Source of the DNA: JAWXCE01 sp034440495
GTDB taxonomy: Bacteria > Pseudomonadota > Alphaproteobacteria > Rhizobiales > Rhodomicrobiaceae
Reading direction: 5' to 3'
DNA length: 33,475 nucleotides
Assembly: GCA_034440495.1 (NCBI GenBank)
Contig: JAWXCE010000019.1
Coordinates: 1-33,475, forward strand
Of the stretch, positions 1 to 6,875 are shown in pieces. A program made the position numbers and the translations under genes. The stretch's first letter is position 1. Every line of letters begins with the position of its first letter. The notes beneath the pieces were generated by a model. It was given only the letters and a program-made list of their open reading frames with translations, made no database searches and had not been told where the DNA came from.

Positions 1-537
1 CCCGTGCCGGAGATACCGGCGGACGTGCGCGCGCACTGGCGGGATCAGGCCGCGCGCGTGGGCGCCGAGGGCATTTTCCGCCATTTGCAGGAGCGCGATC
101 CGGTCATGGCCGAGCGGCTGAAGCTGGGCGACACGCAGCGGATAACGCGCGCGCTGGAAGTGATCGACGCCACGGGGCGGTCGCTCGCGCACTGGCAGTC
201 GCAAAGCGGGACGCCGCTGCTGGATGAAGCCGCCTGCGTGAAAATCGTGGCGGTGCTCGATCGCGAGGCGCTTTACGCAAGGCTCGACCAGCGTTTTCTG
301 GCGATGCTTGAGGCGGGCGCTCTCGACGAAGCCGCGCAACTTATGGCGCCAGGACTTGATGGAAGCGTGCCAGTCATGCGCGCAATAGGCGTCCGCCCGC
401 TCATCCGGCATCTGCGCGGCGATTGCACCCTCGATGCGGCGATTATCGATGGGCAAATGGAGACGCGACGCTATGCAAAACGGCAGATGACATGGACAAA
501 AAGTAACATGATTACGTGGAATAGGCTTGACACGTAA
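1..537 (+). CDS. miaA: tRNA dimethylallyltransferase MiaA, C-terminal part
   Basis: This is the 3' part of a gene that begins before the window; the frame is open from base 1. MiaA transfers a dimethylallyl group to N6 of A37 in tRNAs that read UNN codons, in the cytoplasm. Visible family landmarks are the segment DTQRITRALEVIDATGRSLA, the GALDEAAQL region, a PVMRAIGVR segment, and the near-terminal TRRYAKRQMTW motif, all in the expected order. About 178 residues are present, so roughly the first 40 per cent, including the P-loop, lies outside. The tail after TW reads TKSNMITWNRLDT and is less typical of the family. The next gene, ilvB, starts 121 bases downstream after an AT-rich gap. Confidence 0.93.
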   Translation, partial: PVPEIPADVRAHWRDQAARVGAEGIFRHLQERDPVMAERLKLGDTQRITRALEVIDATGRSLAHWQSQSGTPLLDEAACVKIVAVLDREALYARLDQRFLAMLEAGALDEAAQLMAPGLDGSVPVMRAIGVRPLIRHLRGDCTLDAAIIDGQMETRRYAKRQMTWTKSNMITWNRLDT

Positions 538-586
538 TATATGGAAAGAACAAAACATGAAATAAATAAAATGATTAGGTCAAAGC

Positions 587-615
587 TTGACGTGCCCGAC
601 CCTCGTGCATAGTGT
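587..615 (+). promoter_or_regulatory. possible sigma-70 promoter for ilvB
   Basis: TTGACG at 587-592 fits a -35 box. A weak -10-like TAGTGT lies at 610-615 after a 17-base spacer, about 45 bases before the ilvB start. The -10 match is only partial, so this is a tentative call. I saw no leader peptide rich in Ile, Val or Leu codons in 538-658, so classical ilv attenuation is not supported here. Confidence 0.3.
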
Positions 616-658
616 GCTCTCATGCAATATTAGTGTTCATGAGTTGCGGAGCGGGGCT

Positions 659-2422
659 ATGGCGCGTTTGATGACAGGGGCTGAAATCGTTTTGCAGGCG
701 CTCACCGATCAGGGCGTCGAGCACCTTTTCGGCTACCCGGGTGGCGCCGTGCTGCCCATTTACGACGAACTGTTCAAGCAGGAGAAAGTGCGCCACATCC
801 TTGTGCGGCATGAGCAGGGCGCCGGGCATATGGCGGAGGGCTATGCGCGCTCCACCGGCAAGGTTGGCGTGATGCTAGTCACCTCCGGCCCCGGTGCGAC
901 AAATGCGGTTACGCCACTCGCCGACGCGCTCATGGACTCCATCCCGCTCGTGTGCATCACCGGCCAGGTCGCCACGCATCTTATTGGCAACGACGCCTTT
1001 CAGGAGTGCGACACGGTCGGCATCACGCGACCCTGCACTAAGCACAATTACCTCGTGCGCGACGTGAACGATCTGGCGCGGGTACTGCACGAGGCGTTTT
1101 ATGTGGCGAAAAACGGGCGCCCCGGCCCGGTTGTCGTTGATATTCCAAAAGATGTGCAGTTTGCGAAGGGCGTCTACGTCGCGCCATCCAAGGTGCAGCA
1201 CAAAAGCTATCGTCCACAGTTGAAGGGCAACCCGCAGGCGATCCGCGATGCGGTGGATATGATCGCGTCCGCCAAACGACCGATTTTTTACACCGGCGGC
1301 GGCATCATCAATTCCGGGCCTACGGCGTCCAAGCTGCTGCGCGAGTTGGTGAAACTGACGGGCTATCCGATCACGTCCACCTTGATGGGCCTCGGCAGCT
1401 ACCCGTCCGCCGACAAGCAATGGCTCGGCATGCTCGGCATGCACGGCACCTACGAGGCCAACTGGGCGATGCACGATTGCGATGTGATGATCAACATCGG
1501 CGCGCGTTTTGACGACCGCATCACAGGTCGCCTCGACGCCTTTTCGCCCGGCTCCAAGAAAATTCACGTGGATATCGACCCGTCGTCCATTCATAAGATC
1601 ATTAAGGTTGACATCCCCATTATTGGCGATTGCGCTTATGTGCTGGAGGAAATGCTGCGCGTGTGGCGCGCGTCTTCGCCGCAAATCGATAAGCGCGCGC
1701 TCAAGTCCTGGTGGGGCCAGATCGAGCAGTGGCGCGCGAAGGATTGCCTGAGCTTCAAGCAGCGCAAGGACGTGATCATGCCGCAATATGCGGTGAAGCG
1801 ATTGTATGAGCTTACCAAGGATCGCGACGTTTACATCACGACCGAAGTGGGTCAGCACCAGATGTGGGCGGCGCAATATTACCGCTTCGAGGAGCCGAAC
1901 CGCTGGATGACCTCCGGCGGCCTCGGCACCATGGGTTACGGCCTGCCCGCCGCTGTCGGCGTGCAGATGGCGCACCCGGAGTCGCTCGTGATCGACATTG
2001 CGGGCGAGGCATCCGTGCAGATGACGATGCAGGAAATGTCTACCGCCATTCAGTACGATTTGCCGATTAAGATTTTCATCCTGAACAATGAATATATGGG
2101 CATGGTGCGCCAGTGGCAGGAGTTGCTGCATGGCGGGCGTTATTCGCATTCCTACTCGGAAGCGCTGCCCGATTTCGTCAAGCTGGCGGAAGCCTATGGC
2201 GGCGTCGGCATCCGCGCGGAAAAGCCGGACGAACTGGATGACGCGATCCGCGAGATGATCAGCGTGCGCCGCCCCGTGATTTTCGATTGCCGCGTATCGA
2301 AAAACGCCAACTGCTTCCCCATGATTCCATCCGGCCGTGGCCACCACGAAATGCTGCTCGGCGACGATACGACCGAGGCGATGGAGTCGGCGATCACCGA
2401 CGCAGGCAAGGTGATGGTTTAG
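659..2422 (+). CDS. ilvB: Acetolactate synthase, large (catalytic) subunit
   Basis: Condenses two pyruvates to acetolactate, or pyruvate with 2-oxobutyrate to acetohydroxybutyrate, the first common step of valine, leucine and isoleucine synthesis; uses TPP, Mg and FAD. The ATG at 659 follows a GGAG-like ribosome site and gives 587 residues, the normal family length; an upstream TTG at 587 would add 24 unlikely residues. The N-terminal TPP domain shows GYPGGAVLPIYDEL and the catalytic Glu (E52) in RHEQGAGHMAEGYAR. The C-terminal TPP-binding stretch runs from GEAS at 449-452 to NNEYMGMVRQWQ at 476. Glu in place of the more usual Asp in GDAS is, from memory, common in alphaproteobacterial versions. 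It is followed by ilvH after a 147-base gap that holds a decayed palindromic repeat. Confidence 0.95.
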   Translation: MARLMTGAEIVLQALTDQGVEHLFGYPGGAVLPIYDELFKQEKVRHILVRHEQGAGHMAEGYARSTGKVGVMLVTSGPGATNAVTPLADALMDSIPLVCITGQVATHLIGNDAFQECDTVGITRPCTKHNYLVRDVNDLARVLHEAFYVAKNGRPGPVVVDIPKDVQFAKGVYVAPSKVQHKSYRPQLKGNPQAIRDAVDMIASAKRPIFYTGGGIINSGPTASKLLRELVKLTGYPITSTLMGLGSYPSADKQWLGMLGMHGTYEANWAMHDCDVMINIGARFDDRITGRLDAFSPGSKKIHVDIDPSSIHKIIKVDIPIIGDCAYVLEEMLRVWRASSPQIDKRALKSWWGQIEQWRAKDCLSFKQRKDVIMPQYAVKRLYELTKDRDVYITTEVGQHQMWAAQYYRFEEPNRWMTSGGLGTMGYGLPAAVGVQMAHPESLVIDIAGEASVQMTMQEMSTAIQYDLPIKIFILNNEYMGMVRQWQELLHGGRYSHSYSEALPDFVKLAEAYGGVGIRAEKPDELDDAIREMISVRRPVIFDCRVSKNANCFPMIPSGRGHHEMLLGDDTTEAMESAITDAGKVMV

Positions 2423-2450
2423 TCTCTATTATGAATTGTCACCATTATCT

Positions 2451-2545
2451 CGTCATTGCCGGGCTCGACCGGCAATCTAGGCTCATTATCGAGACCTGTG
2501 TATTTATTATGGATCACCGGGGGAAGCTCCTGACGACGAAGAGCT
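2451..2545. repeat. Decayed palindromic intergenic repeat between ilvB and ilvH
   Basis: The left half contains a perfect hairpin, ATTGCCGG at 2455-2462 and CCGGCAAT at 2469-2476 with a 6-base loop. The right half (TGGATCACCGGGGGAAGCTC, then GACGACG) looks like the worn mirror of the left. This is the layout of the common alphaproteobacterial element of the type CGTCATTGCCGGGCTTGACC. It may act as an mRNA hairpin between the two ilv cistrons. Confidence 0.6.
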
Positions 2546-2569
2546 AATATAGTATTTAAGGTTTAACGC

Positions 2570-3085
2570 ATGGCGGCGAAACTGGAAGAACGTGAGCAGC
2601 ACACGTTATCCGTGCTAGTGGACAACGAGCCGGGCGTGCTGGCGCGCGTCATCGGTCTGTTTTCAGGCCGCGCCTACAACATCGATTCGCTGACCGTCTC
2701 CGAGACGGTGCACGAGACGAGCCTCTCCCGCATCACCATCGTGACGACTGGCTCGCCGATGGTGATCGAGCAGATCAAGAACCAGCTTGAACGGCTTGTG
2801 CCGGTGCGCACAGTCATCGATCTCACTGTACGCGGCAATCCTATCGCGCGCGAACTGGCACTGCTGAAAGTGACGGGCAAGGGCGACAAGCGTGTGGAAG
2901 CGCTGCGTCTAGCCGAGGCGTTCCGCGCCAAAATCGTCGATGCGGGGGTTGAGCATTTCATTTTTGAGATTACGGGCCGAGTTTCCAAGATCGAGACGTT
3001 CATTCAGTTGATGCAGCAGCTTGGGCTGGTGGATGTCGCCCGCACCGGCGTCGCCGCCATTTCGCGTGGCGCGGAGCCGATGTAA
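2570..3085 (+). CDS. ilvH: Acetolactate synthase, small (regulatory) subunit
   Basis: Regulatory partner of IlvB; its ACT domain normally binds valine and gives feedback inhibition. The 171 residues match the usual IlvH length. The N-terminal ACT domain (about residues 11-85) shows HTLSVLVDNEPGVLARVIGL, then FSGRAYNIDSLTVSETV, the standard IlvH signature. The C-terminal ALS small-subunit domain ends with KIETFIQLMQQLGLVDVARTG. Its stop codon overlaps the start of the following exporter gene by one base (TAATG), which points to translational coupling. Confidence 0.95.
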   Translation: MAAKLEEREQHTLSVLVDNEPGVLARVIGLFSGRAYNIDSLTVSETVHETSLSRITIVTTGSPMVIEQIKNQLERLVPVRTVIDLTVRGNPIARELALLKVTGKGDKRVEALRLAEAFRAKIVDAGVEHFIFEITGRVSKIETFIQLMQQLGLVDVARTGVAAISRGAEPM

Positions 3086-3708
3086 TGGAACTCAAAACCT
3101 GGCTTGTCTTTCTCGCGGTCAGCATTTTGCCGGTCATCAGCCCCGGCCCAGCCATCCTGCTTGCGGTGTCGAATGCGTTGCGCTTCGGGCCACGCGCTAC
3201 GATGTATTCGGCGACTGGAAATATGCTTGGCCTGATCGGCGTCGGGTTTGCAGTCGCCTTCGGGCTCGCGGCGATTATGGCGGCCTCGGCGGCGGCATTC
3301 GCCGTAGTGAAGTTCGTTGGCGCGATTTATCTCATCTATCTCGGCGTTAAGCTCTGGCGCGACAAACAGGCGTTCGTACCGCAGACCGGTCCGGCGCCGC
3401 TCGCAAAAACTCCACTAAAACTGTTTGCCGAAGCATTTTTTGTCTCTGTCACCAACCCCAAGGCGATCATTATCCTGGCCGCGCTCATCCCGCCGTTCAT
3501 CGATGCGAATAAAGCTGCGTTTCCTCAGGTTGCGATCATGTCTGCGACATATGCCGGAATGTGTTTCCTCAACCACCTCGCCTTGGCGTCCGCGGGCGGC
3601 TGGATGCGCCGGATGTTCGCCTCGGAACGGCGAATGCGCAATTTGCGGCGCACGCTCGGCGGCATGTTCATCGGTTTCGGTGCGGCGCTTGCCACGGCAT
3701 CACGGTGA
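3085..3708 (+). CDS. LysE/RhtB family amino acid exporter
   Basis: A 207-residue inner-membrane protein with about six hydrophobic segments. The LysE/RhtB family signature is clear at the N terminus: ISPGPAILLAVSNALRFGPR, followed by a GNMLGL segment. The middle has YLIYLGVKLWRD, and the loop FFVSVTNPKAIIILAALIPPF is typical of the family. Members export amino acids or homoserine lactone-like compounds by proton antiport. Because the gene overlaps ilvH by one base and lies before ilvC, a role in exporting a branched-chain amino acid or an intermediate is a reasonable inference, but the substrate cannot be read from the sequence. Confidence 0.9.
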   Translation: MELKTWLVFLAVSILPVISPGPAILLAVSNALRFGPRATMYSATGNMLGLIGVGFAVAFGLAAIMAASAAAFAVVKFVGAIYLIYLGVKLWRDKQAFVPQTGPAPLAKTPLKLFAEAFFVSVTNPKAIIILAALIPPFIDANKAAFPQVAIMSATYAGMCFLNHLALASAGGWMRRMFASERRMRNLRRTLGGMFIGFGAALATASR

Positions 3709-3784
3709 CGGTTTTGCTTGCTCTGCCGCCTTTCGCTTTTTAAGACAATCGGATAAACATCTATAAAACAAGGGATTTGCAGCT

Positions 3785-4804
3785 ATGCGCGTATATTACG
3801 ACCAGGACGCCGACATCAATCTGATCAAAAGCAAAAAAGTCGCCGTCATCGGTTACGGGAGCCAAGGCCATGCGCATGCGCTGAATTTGCGCGATAGCGG
3901 CATCAAGGACGTGGTTGTAGCGCTGCGCGAAGGCTCCGCTTCGGCTAAAAAGGCGGCAGGTGAGGGCCTTAACGTCATGGGCGTGTCCGACGCGGCGAAA
4001 TGGGCCGATGTGATGATGATGCTCACGCCCGACGAATTACAGGGCGATATTTATGAGGCCCATCTGAAGCCTAACATGCGGGAAGGCGCGGTTCTGCTGT
4101 TCGCCCACGGCCTGAATGTGCATTTCAACCTCATAACGCCACGCCCTGACCTCGACATCGCCATGGTCGCTCCCAAAGGCCCCGGCCATACCGTACGCGC
4201 CGAATACAAGCGCGGCGCCGGGGTGCCTTGCCTTATCGCCGTCGCCAAGGATGCGAGTGGGAACGCGCATGAATTGGTGTTGTCCTACGCCAGTGCTATT
4301 GGCGGCGGTCGCGCAGGGATCATCGAGACCACGTTCAAGGAGGAGTGCGAGACCGACCTGTTCGGCGAGCAAGCCGTGCTATGTGGCGGGCTGGTCGAAC
4401 TGATGCGCGCGGGCTTCCAGACACTGGTCGAGGCCGGGTATTCGCCCGAAATGGCGTATTTCGAATGTGTGCACGAGGTCAAGCTGATCGTCGATCTCAT
4501 CTATGAGGGCGGCATCGCCAATATGAACTACTCAGTGTCGAACACGGCGGAGTATGGCGAGTATGTGAGCGGCCCGCGCGTGGTGACGCCGGAAACCAAG
4601 GCGCGCATGAAAGATATTCTCATCGACATTCAGGAAGGCCGCTTCGCGCGCGACTGGATGCTAGAGAATAAGGTTGGCCAAACCAGCTTCAAGGCGATGC
4701 GCGCCAAGTCCGAGGCTGACCCGATCGAGCAGGTGGGCGCGAAGCTGCGCGGCATGATGCCGTGGATCGCCGAGCGCGCGATGGTAGATAAGAGTAAGAA
4801 CTGA
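3785..4804 (+). CDS. ilvC: Ketol-acid reductoisomerase
   Basis: Converts acetolactate to 2,3-dihydroxyisovalerate (and the isoleucine homologue) using NADPH and Mg; second common step after IlvBH. At 339 residues it is the short class I form. The Rossmann loop is GYGSQGHAHALNLRDSG (from residue 23), followed by ALREGSAS where the NADPH phosphate binds. Catalytic landmarks FAHGLNVHF, APKGPGHTVR, DLFGEQAVLCGG and ECVHEVKLIVDLIYEGG are all intact. An AAGGGA ribosome site precedes the ATG. A strong intrinsic terminator follows within 70 bases, so ilvC ends this transcription unit. Confidence 0.96.
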   Translation: MRVYYDQDADINLIKSKKVAVIGYGSQGHAHALNLRDSGIKDVVVALREGSASAKKAAGEGLNVMGVSDAAKWADVMMMLTPDELQGDIYEAHLKPNMREGAVLLFAHGLNVHFNLITPRPDLDIAMVAPKGPGHTVRAEYKRGAGVPCLIAVAKDASGNAHELVLSYASAIGGGRAGIIETTFKEECETDLFGEQAVLCGGLVELMRAGFQTLVEAGYSPEMAYFECVHEVKLIVDLIYEGGIANMNYSVSNTAEYGEYVSGPRVVTPETKARMKDILIDIQEGRFARDWMLENKVGQTSFKAMRAKSEADPIEQVGAKLRGMMPWIAERAMVDKSKN

Positions 4805-4827
4805 CTAACTCACCAACATAATGTCCG

Positions 4828-4870
4828 GTTGCAAGCTCCAGTTTTTGAAGAACGGAGTTAGCAACTTTTT
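4828..4870 (+). terminator. Intrinsic terminator after ilvC
   Basis: Outer stem GTTGC (4828-4832) pairs with GCAAC (4861-4865). An inner stem CTCC-A-GTT pairs with AAC-G-GAG around a TTTGAAG loop, with small internal loops between. A run of five T follows directly (4866-4870). This is a classical rho-independent terminator on the plus strand. Confidence 0.8.
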
Positions 4871-5106
4871 AACTTATCCTCGGGATGAACGATCAGGCGT
4901 CTTTCGTCACTGATACTCCTGCGTCAATGTTGACATGCTTCTGGCCTATGCATCCGCAACTGGGCCGCTGCGAAATCGTGTTGTCTGTATCGACCTTCTG
5001 GCGTGTTTGATCCAATGCTTCCAATGCGACCTTTAGTGGCGTTAATGAGTTGCGCTCCTGCTTTGTATATCCACACCCAACTTTTACAGTTTGCTTAAAT
5101 CTCCTT
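4871..5106. other. Intergenic stretch without a supported gene
   Basis: Between the ilvC terminator and the stress promoter at 5107 I see no convincing gene. A 41-codon reading frame at 4885-5010 begins MNDQASFVTDTPASML but has only a weak ribosome site and no recognisable family. GC content starts to fall here. Confidence 0.5.
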
Positions 5107-5131
5107 GGAACGAGAATGGTGCGTTCGCGTT
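5107..5131 (+). promoter_or_regulatory. EcfG-type general-stress promoter
   Basis: GGAAC at 5107-5111, a 16-base spacer, then CGTT at 5128-5131. This is an exact match to the alphaproteobacterial EcfG consensus GGAAC-N16/17-(C)GTT. It lies 26 bases before the start of the secreted repeat protein at 5157 and about 850 bases before an EcfG-like sigma factor gene. Confidence 0.75.
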
Positions 5132-5156
5132 TTGTAGCGTAGCAAGGGAGAAACTT

Positions 5157-5501
5157 ATGGTCAAATATGGGATATTTTTACTAGCCGCAATTGGTCTGTT
5201 AACCACAATCGCATCGGCGCAAAATGCGCCTGGAGAAGCTCAAACCCCAGGAACAAGTGGCGTTGTTGGCGATAAAAATTCTGATCCGCCAGCAGGCGGA
5301 GGTTCAAACAAACCTTCTAGTGCGCAGGGTAACCAAAATGCGCCCGGAAAACCTTCCGTGCCGGGGACAAGTGGTGCGATTGGCGATAAAACCGAGTATC
5401 CAACTAATAACCCGGCCAAAGGTAGCGGCACAACGGCAATTCCTCCTTCATCTCCCAGCGATAATCTGACTAAAGGTACAGGGTCAGGTACAAGTCGCTA
5501 A
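5157..5501 (+). CDS. Small secreted repeat protein of unknown function
   Basis: No family recognised. The ATG at 5157 has an AAGGGAG ribosome site; the longer TTG-started frame from 5091 would place the EcfG promoter inside the gene and is rejected. The 114-residue product starts with a Sec signal peptide (MVKYGIFLLAAIGLLTTIAS, cut after ASA). The mature part is low in complexity and rich in Gly, Pro, Ser, Asn and Thr. Two imperfect repeats are visible: NAPGEAQTPGTSGVVGDK and NAPGKPSVPGTSGAIGDK. No cysteine is present in the mature part. The promoter suggests induction in general stress; a periplasmic or cell-surface protective role is only a guess. Confidence 0.75.
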   Translation: MVKYGIFLLAAIGLLTTIASAQNAPGEAQTPGTSGVVGDKNSDPPAGGGSNKPSSAQGNQNAPGKPSVPGTSGAIGDKTEYPTNNPAKGSGTTAIPPSSPSDNLTKGTGSGTSR

Positions 5502-5510
5502 AAAAAAGAC

Positions 5511-5540
5511 GGGTTTTGTTCATTTCAGAACCCATTTATT
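5511..5540 (+). terminator. Probable intrinsic terminator after the secreted protein
   Basis: GGGTTTTG at 5511-5518 can pair with CAGAACCC at 5526-5533 with one mismatch. It is followed by ATTTATTTTGATGTTTTT and preceded by a run of eight A, so it could work in both directions. Confidence 0.55.
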
Positions 5541-5591
5541 TTGATGTTTTTAGCTGGTGTCTACTAGGAAACGTTTTATTGGGATTGTTTT

Positions 5592-5888
5592 ATGTTGCCC
5601 GAAGTTGTTGGTGCGTTTGCAACTATTGCATCTATAACCAGTTTTACTCCGCAAGCCTGGAAAATTCTTAAATCCAGAGACACTCGCAGCATATCGACAC
5701 GTATGTACCTCTTAACTGTGTGTGGTTTTGCTCTATGGACTTTCTACGGTTTATTAACTGGAAGCTGGCCATTGATACTGACGAATGCTGTTTGCTTTAT
5801 TTTGTCAGGCTTTATTTTGTCAATGAAAGTTTTGCCTCAAGAGATCACAGAAAAAATTAGTCAATTGGTTTTTAGGAGAAAAGCGTAA
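5592..5888 (+). CDS. SemiSWEET (PQ-loop/MtN3) small sugar transporter
   Basis: A 98-residue protein with three predicted membrane helices, the size of a bacterial SemiSWEET half-transporter. Helix 1 holds the PQ motif in the context TSFTPQAWKILKSRDTRSIS. Helix 2 shows CGFALWTFYGLLTGSWPLIL, followed by TNAVCFILSGFIL with the Asn usually found in the substrate path. Family members work as dimers and pass sugars such as sucrose or glucose through the inner membrane by facilitated diffusion. It lies between the stress-promoter gene and the sigma factor gene. The substrate cannot be told from sequence, and a role in osmoprotectant sugar exchange is a guess. Confidence 0.85.
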   Translation: MLPEVVGAFATIASITSFTPQAWKILKSRDTRSISTRMYLLTVCGFALWTFYGLLTGSWPLILTNAVCFILSGFILSMKVLPQEITEKISQLVFRRKA

Positions 5889-5985
5889 AGTTAGTATATA
5901 TAATTCCAGATAGAGACTAGAACTTGTAAATCTATTATTTATAGTATTAATATTAGGCAATATAGTCACGTGAGTTAGGACAGTA

Positions 5986-6540
5986 GTGTTAAACAAAAAC
6001 TGCAAACTTATCAGTGCTGAAATGCTTGCTGCTATTCCGAACTTGCGTGCATTTGCAATATCTCTCTGTAAAGACCGTGTTAAAGCAGATGATCTGGTGC
6101 AGGAAGCTTTAATGCGCGCACTTGCGAACATCGAAAGTTATAAGCCGGGTACAAACATGAAAACCTGGCTCCTAACAATATTACGCAATGCATACTTCAC
6201 GGACCGCCGGAAACTCAAACGTGAGATCGAAGATGTCAATCATGAGTATGCTTTACGTCTTTGCATCCATCCGCCTCAACACGGAGCGCTCAGATATAGC
6301 GATTTCTGTAAGGCGTTAGATAAACTACATGACGATCAACGCGAAGCTCTGTTATTAGTCGCCGCTGAAGGGCTTTCATACGAAGATGCTGCAGCTATTT
6401 GCGGATGCGCTGTTGGAACAATCAAAAGTCGTGTTAACCGCGCAAGACTTAAACTTGCAGAGCTTTTAGAGTCGGAAACGATCGATTTTGTGCCAGATTC
6501 AATGATCACAGCAGTCATTCAGAACGCAAAAGCAAACTAA
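5986..6540 (+). CDS. EcfG-like ECF sigma factor (general stress response)
   Basis: A 184-residue sigma-70 family protein with only regions 2 and 4. Region 2 has LRAFAISLCKDR, KADDLVQEALMRAL and the promoter-melting stretch PGTNMKTWLLTILRNAYFTD, followed by RRKLKRE. Region 4 has the helix-turn-helix LSYEDAAAICGCAVGTIKSR and ends VNRARLKLAELL. These features match the alphaproteobacterial EcfG group, normally held by the anti-sigma NepR and released by PhyR. I used the GTG at 5986, which has an AGGA ribosome site 7 bases upstream; an ATG at 6022 would cut into region 2. No nepR or phyR gene is adjacent, so this looks like an orphan or secondary EcfG. Two matching promoters lie nearby at 5107 and 6814. 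Confidence 0.88.
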   Translation: MLNKNCKLISAEMLAAIPNLRAFAISLCKDRVKADDLVQEALMRALANIESYKPGTNMKTWLLTILRNAYFTDRRKLKREIEDVNHEYALRLCIHPPQHGALRYSDFCKALDKLHDDQREALLLVAAEGLSYEDAAAICGCAVGTIKSRVNRARLKLAELLESETIDFVPDSMITAVIQNAKAN

Positions 6541-6813
6541 TATTCAATTTAGTCTATGATTTATTTAATTTTCAATAATAAATTAAAATTTGACTATTAA
6601 ACTCACTAAATAATTAACTTATTATTTACATATGCATCTCCACTTGTTTGCAAAAATAACATACCTCACTGTTTTGTACTATTTTCTTTTTTCAAATAAG
6701 CAAATCATGCTCCAAAAAATAAGCCATATTTCTAATTAGTGGATATAGGGCTAGATCACTAAAAAAACAAAAAAACTTATATTTTTTAGTAAATTACGCA
6801 GGTTTCCTCCTTC
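6541..6813. other. Very AT-rich intergenic region
   Basis: About 270 bases of very AT-rich DNA with no reading frame I can support. It contains an AT-only inverted repeat, ACTAAAAAA at 6758-6766 and TTTTTTAGT at 6782-6790, which could be a weak hairpin. The stretch may simply be the upstream region of the stress promoter at 6814. Confidence 0.5.
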
Positions 6814-6838
6814 GGAACTTTTTCTTAGCAGCCGGGTT
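6814..6838 (+). promoter_or_regulatory. EcfG-type general-stress promoter
   Basis: GGAAC at 6814-6818, a 16-base spacer, then GGTT at 6835-6838 (equivalent to N17-GTT). It lies 38 bases before the start of the disordered repeat protein at 6876 and directly downstream of the EcfG-like sigma factor gene. Confidence 0.72.
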
Positions 6839-6875
6839 CAAGCTGTATCACTCTTCAGGGAACAAGGAGAATAGT

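Noticed and set aside
527..555. TTGACA at the end of miaA as a -35 box
   Set aside because: No acceptable -10 box stands 16-18 bases downstream, and the second TTGACG at 587 is better placed.
449..2010. GEAS instead of GDAS in the acetolactate synthase TPP motif (codons 2003-2014) as a defect
   Set aside because: Glu at this position is, from memory, usual in alphaproteobacterial forms, so I do not treat it as a loss of function.
875..2347. A 490-codon open frame on the minus strand across ilvB
   Set aside because: It is a high-GC shadow of the well-conserved ilvB frame, with His/Arg/Ala-rich content and no family resemblance.
4885..5010. A 41-codon frame after ilvC
   Set aside because: Weak ribosome site, no recognisable features, and it follows directly after a terminator.
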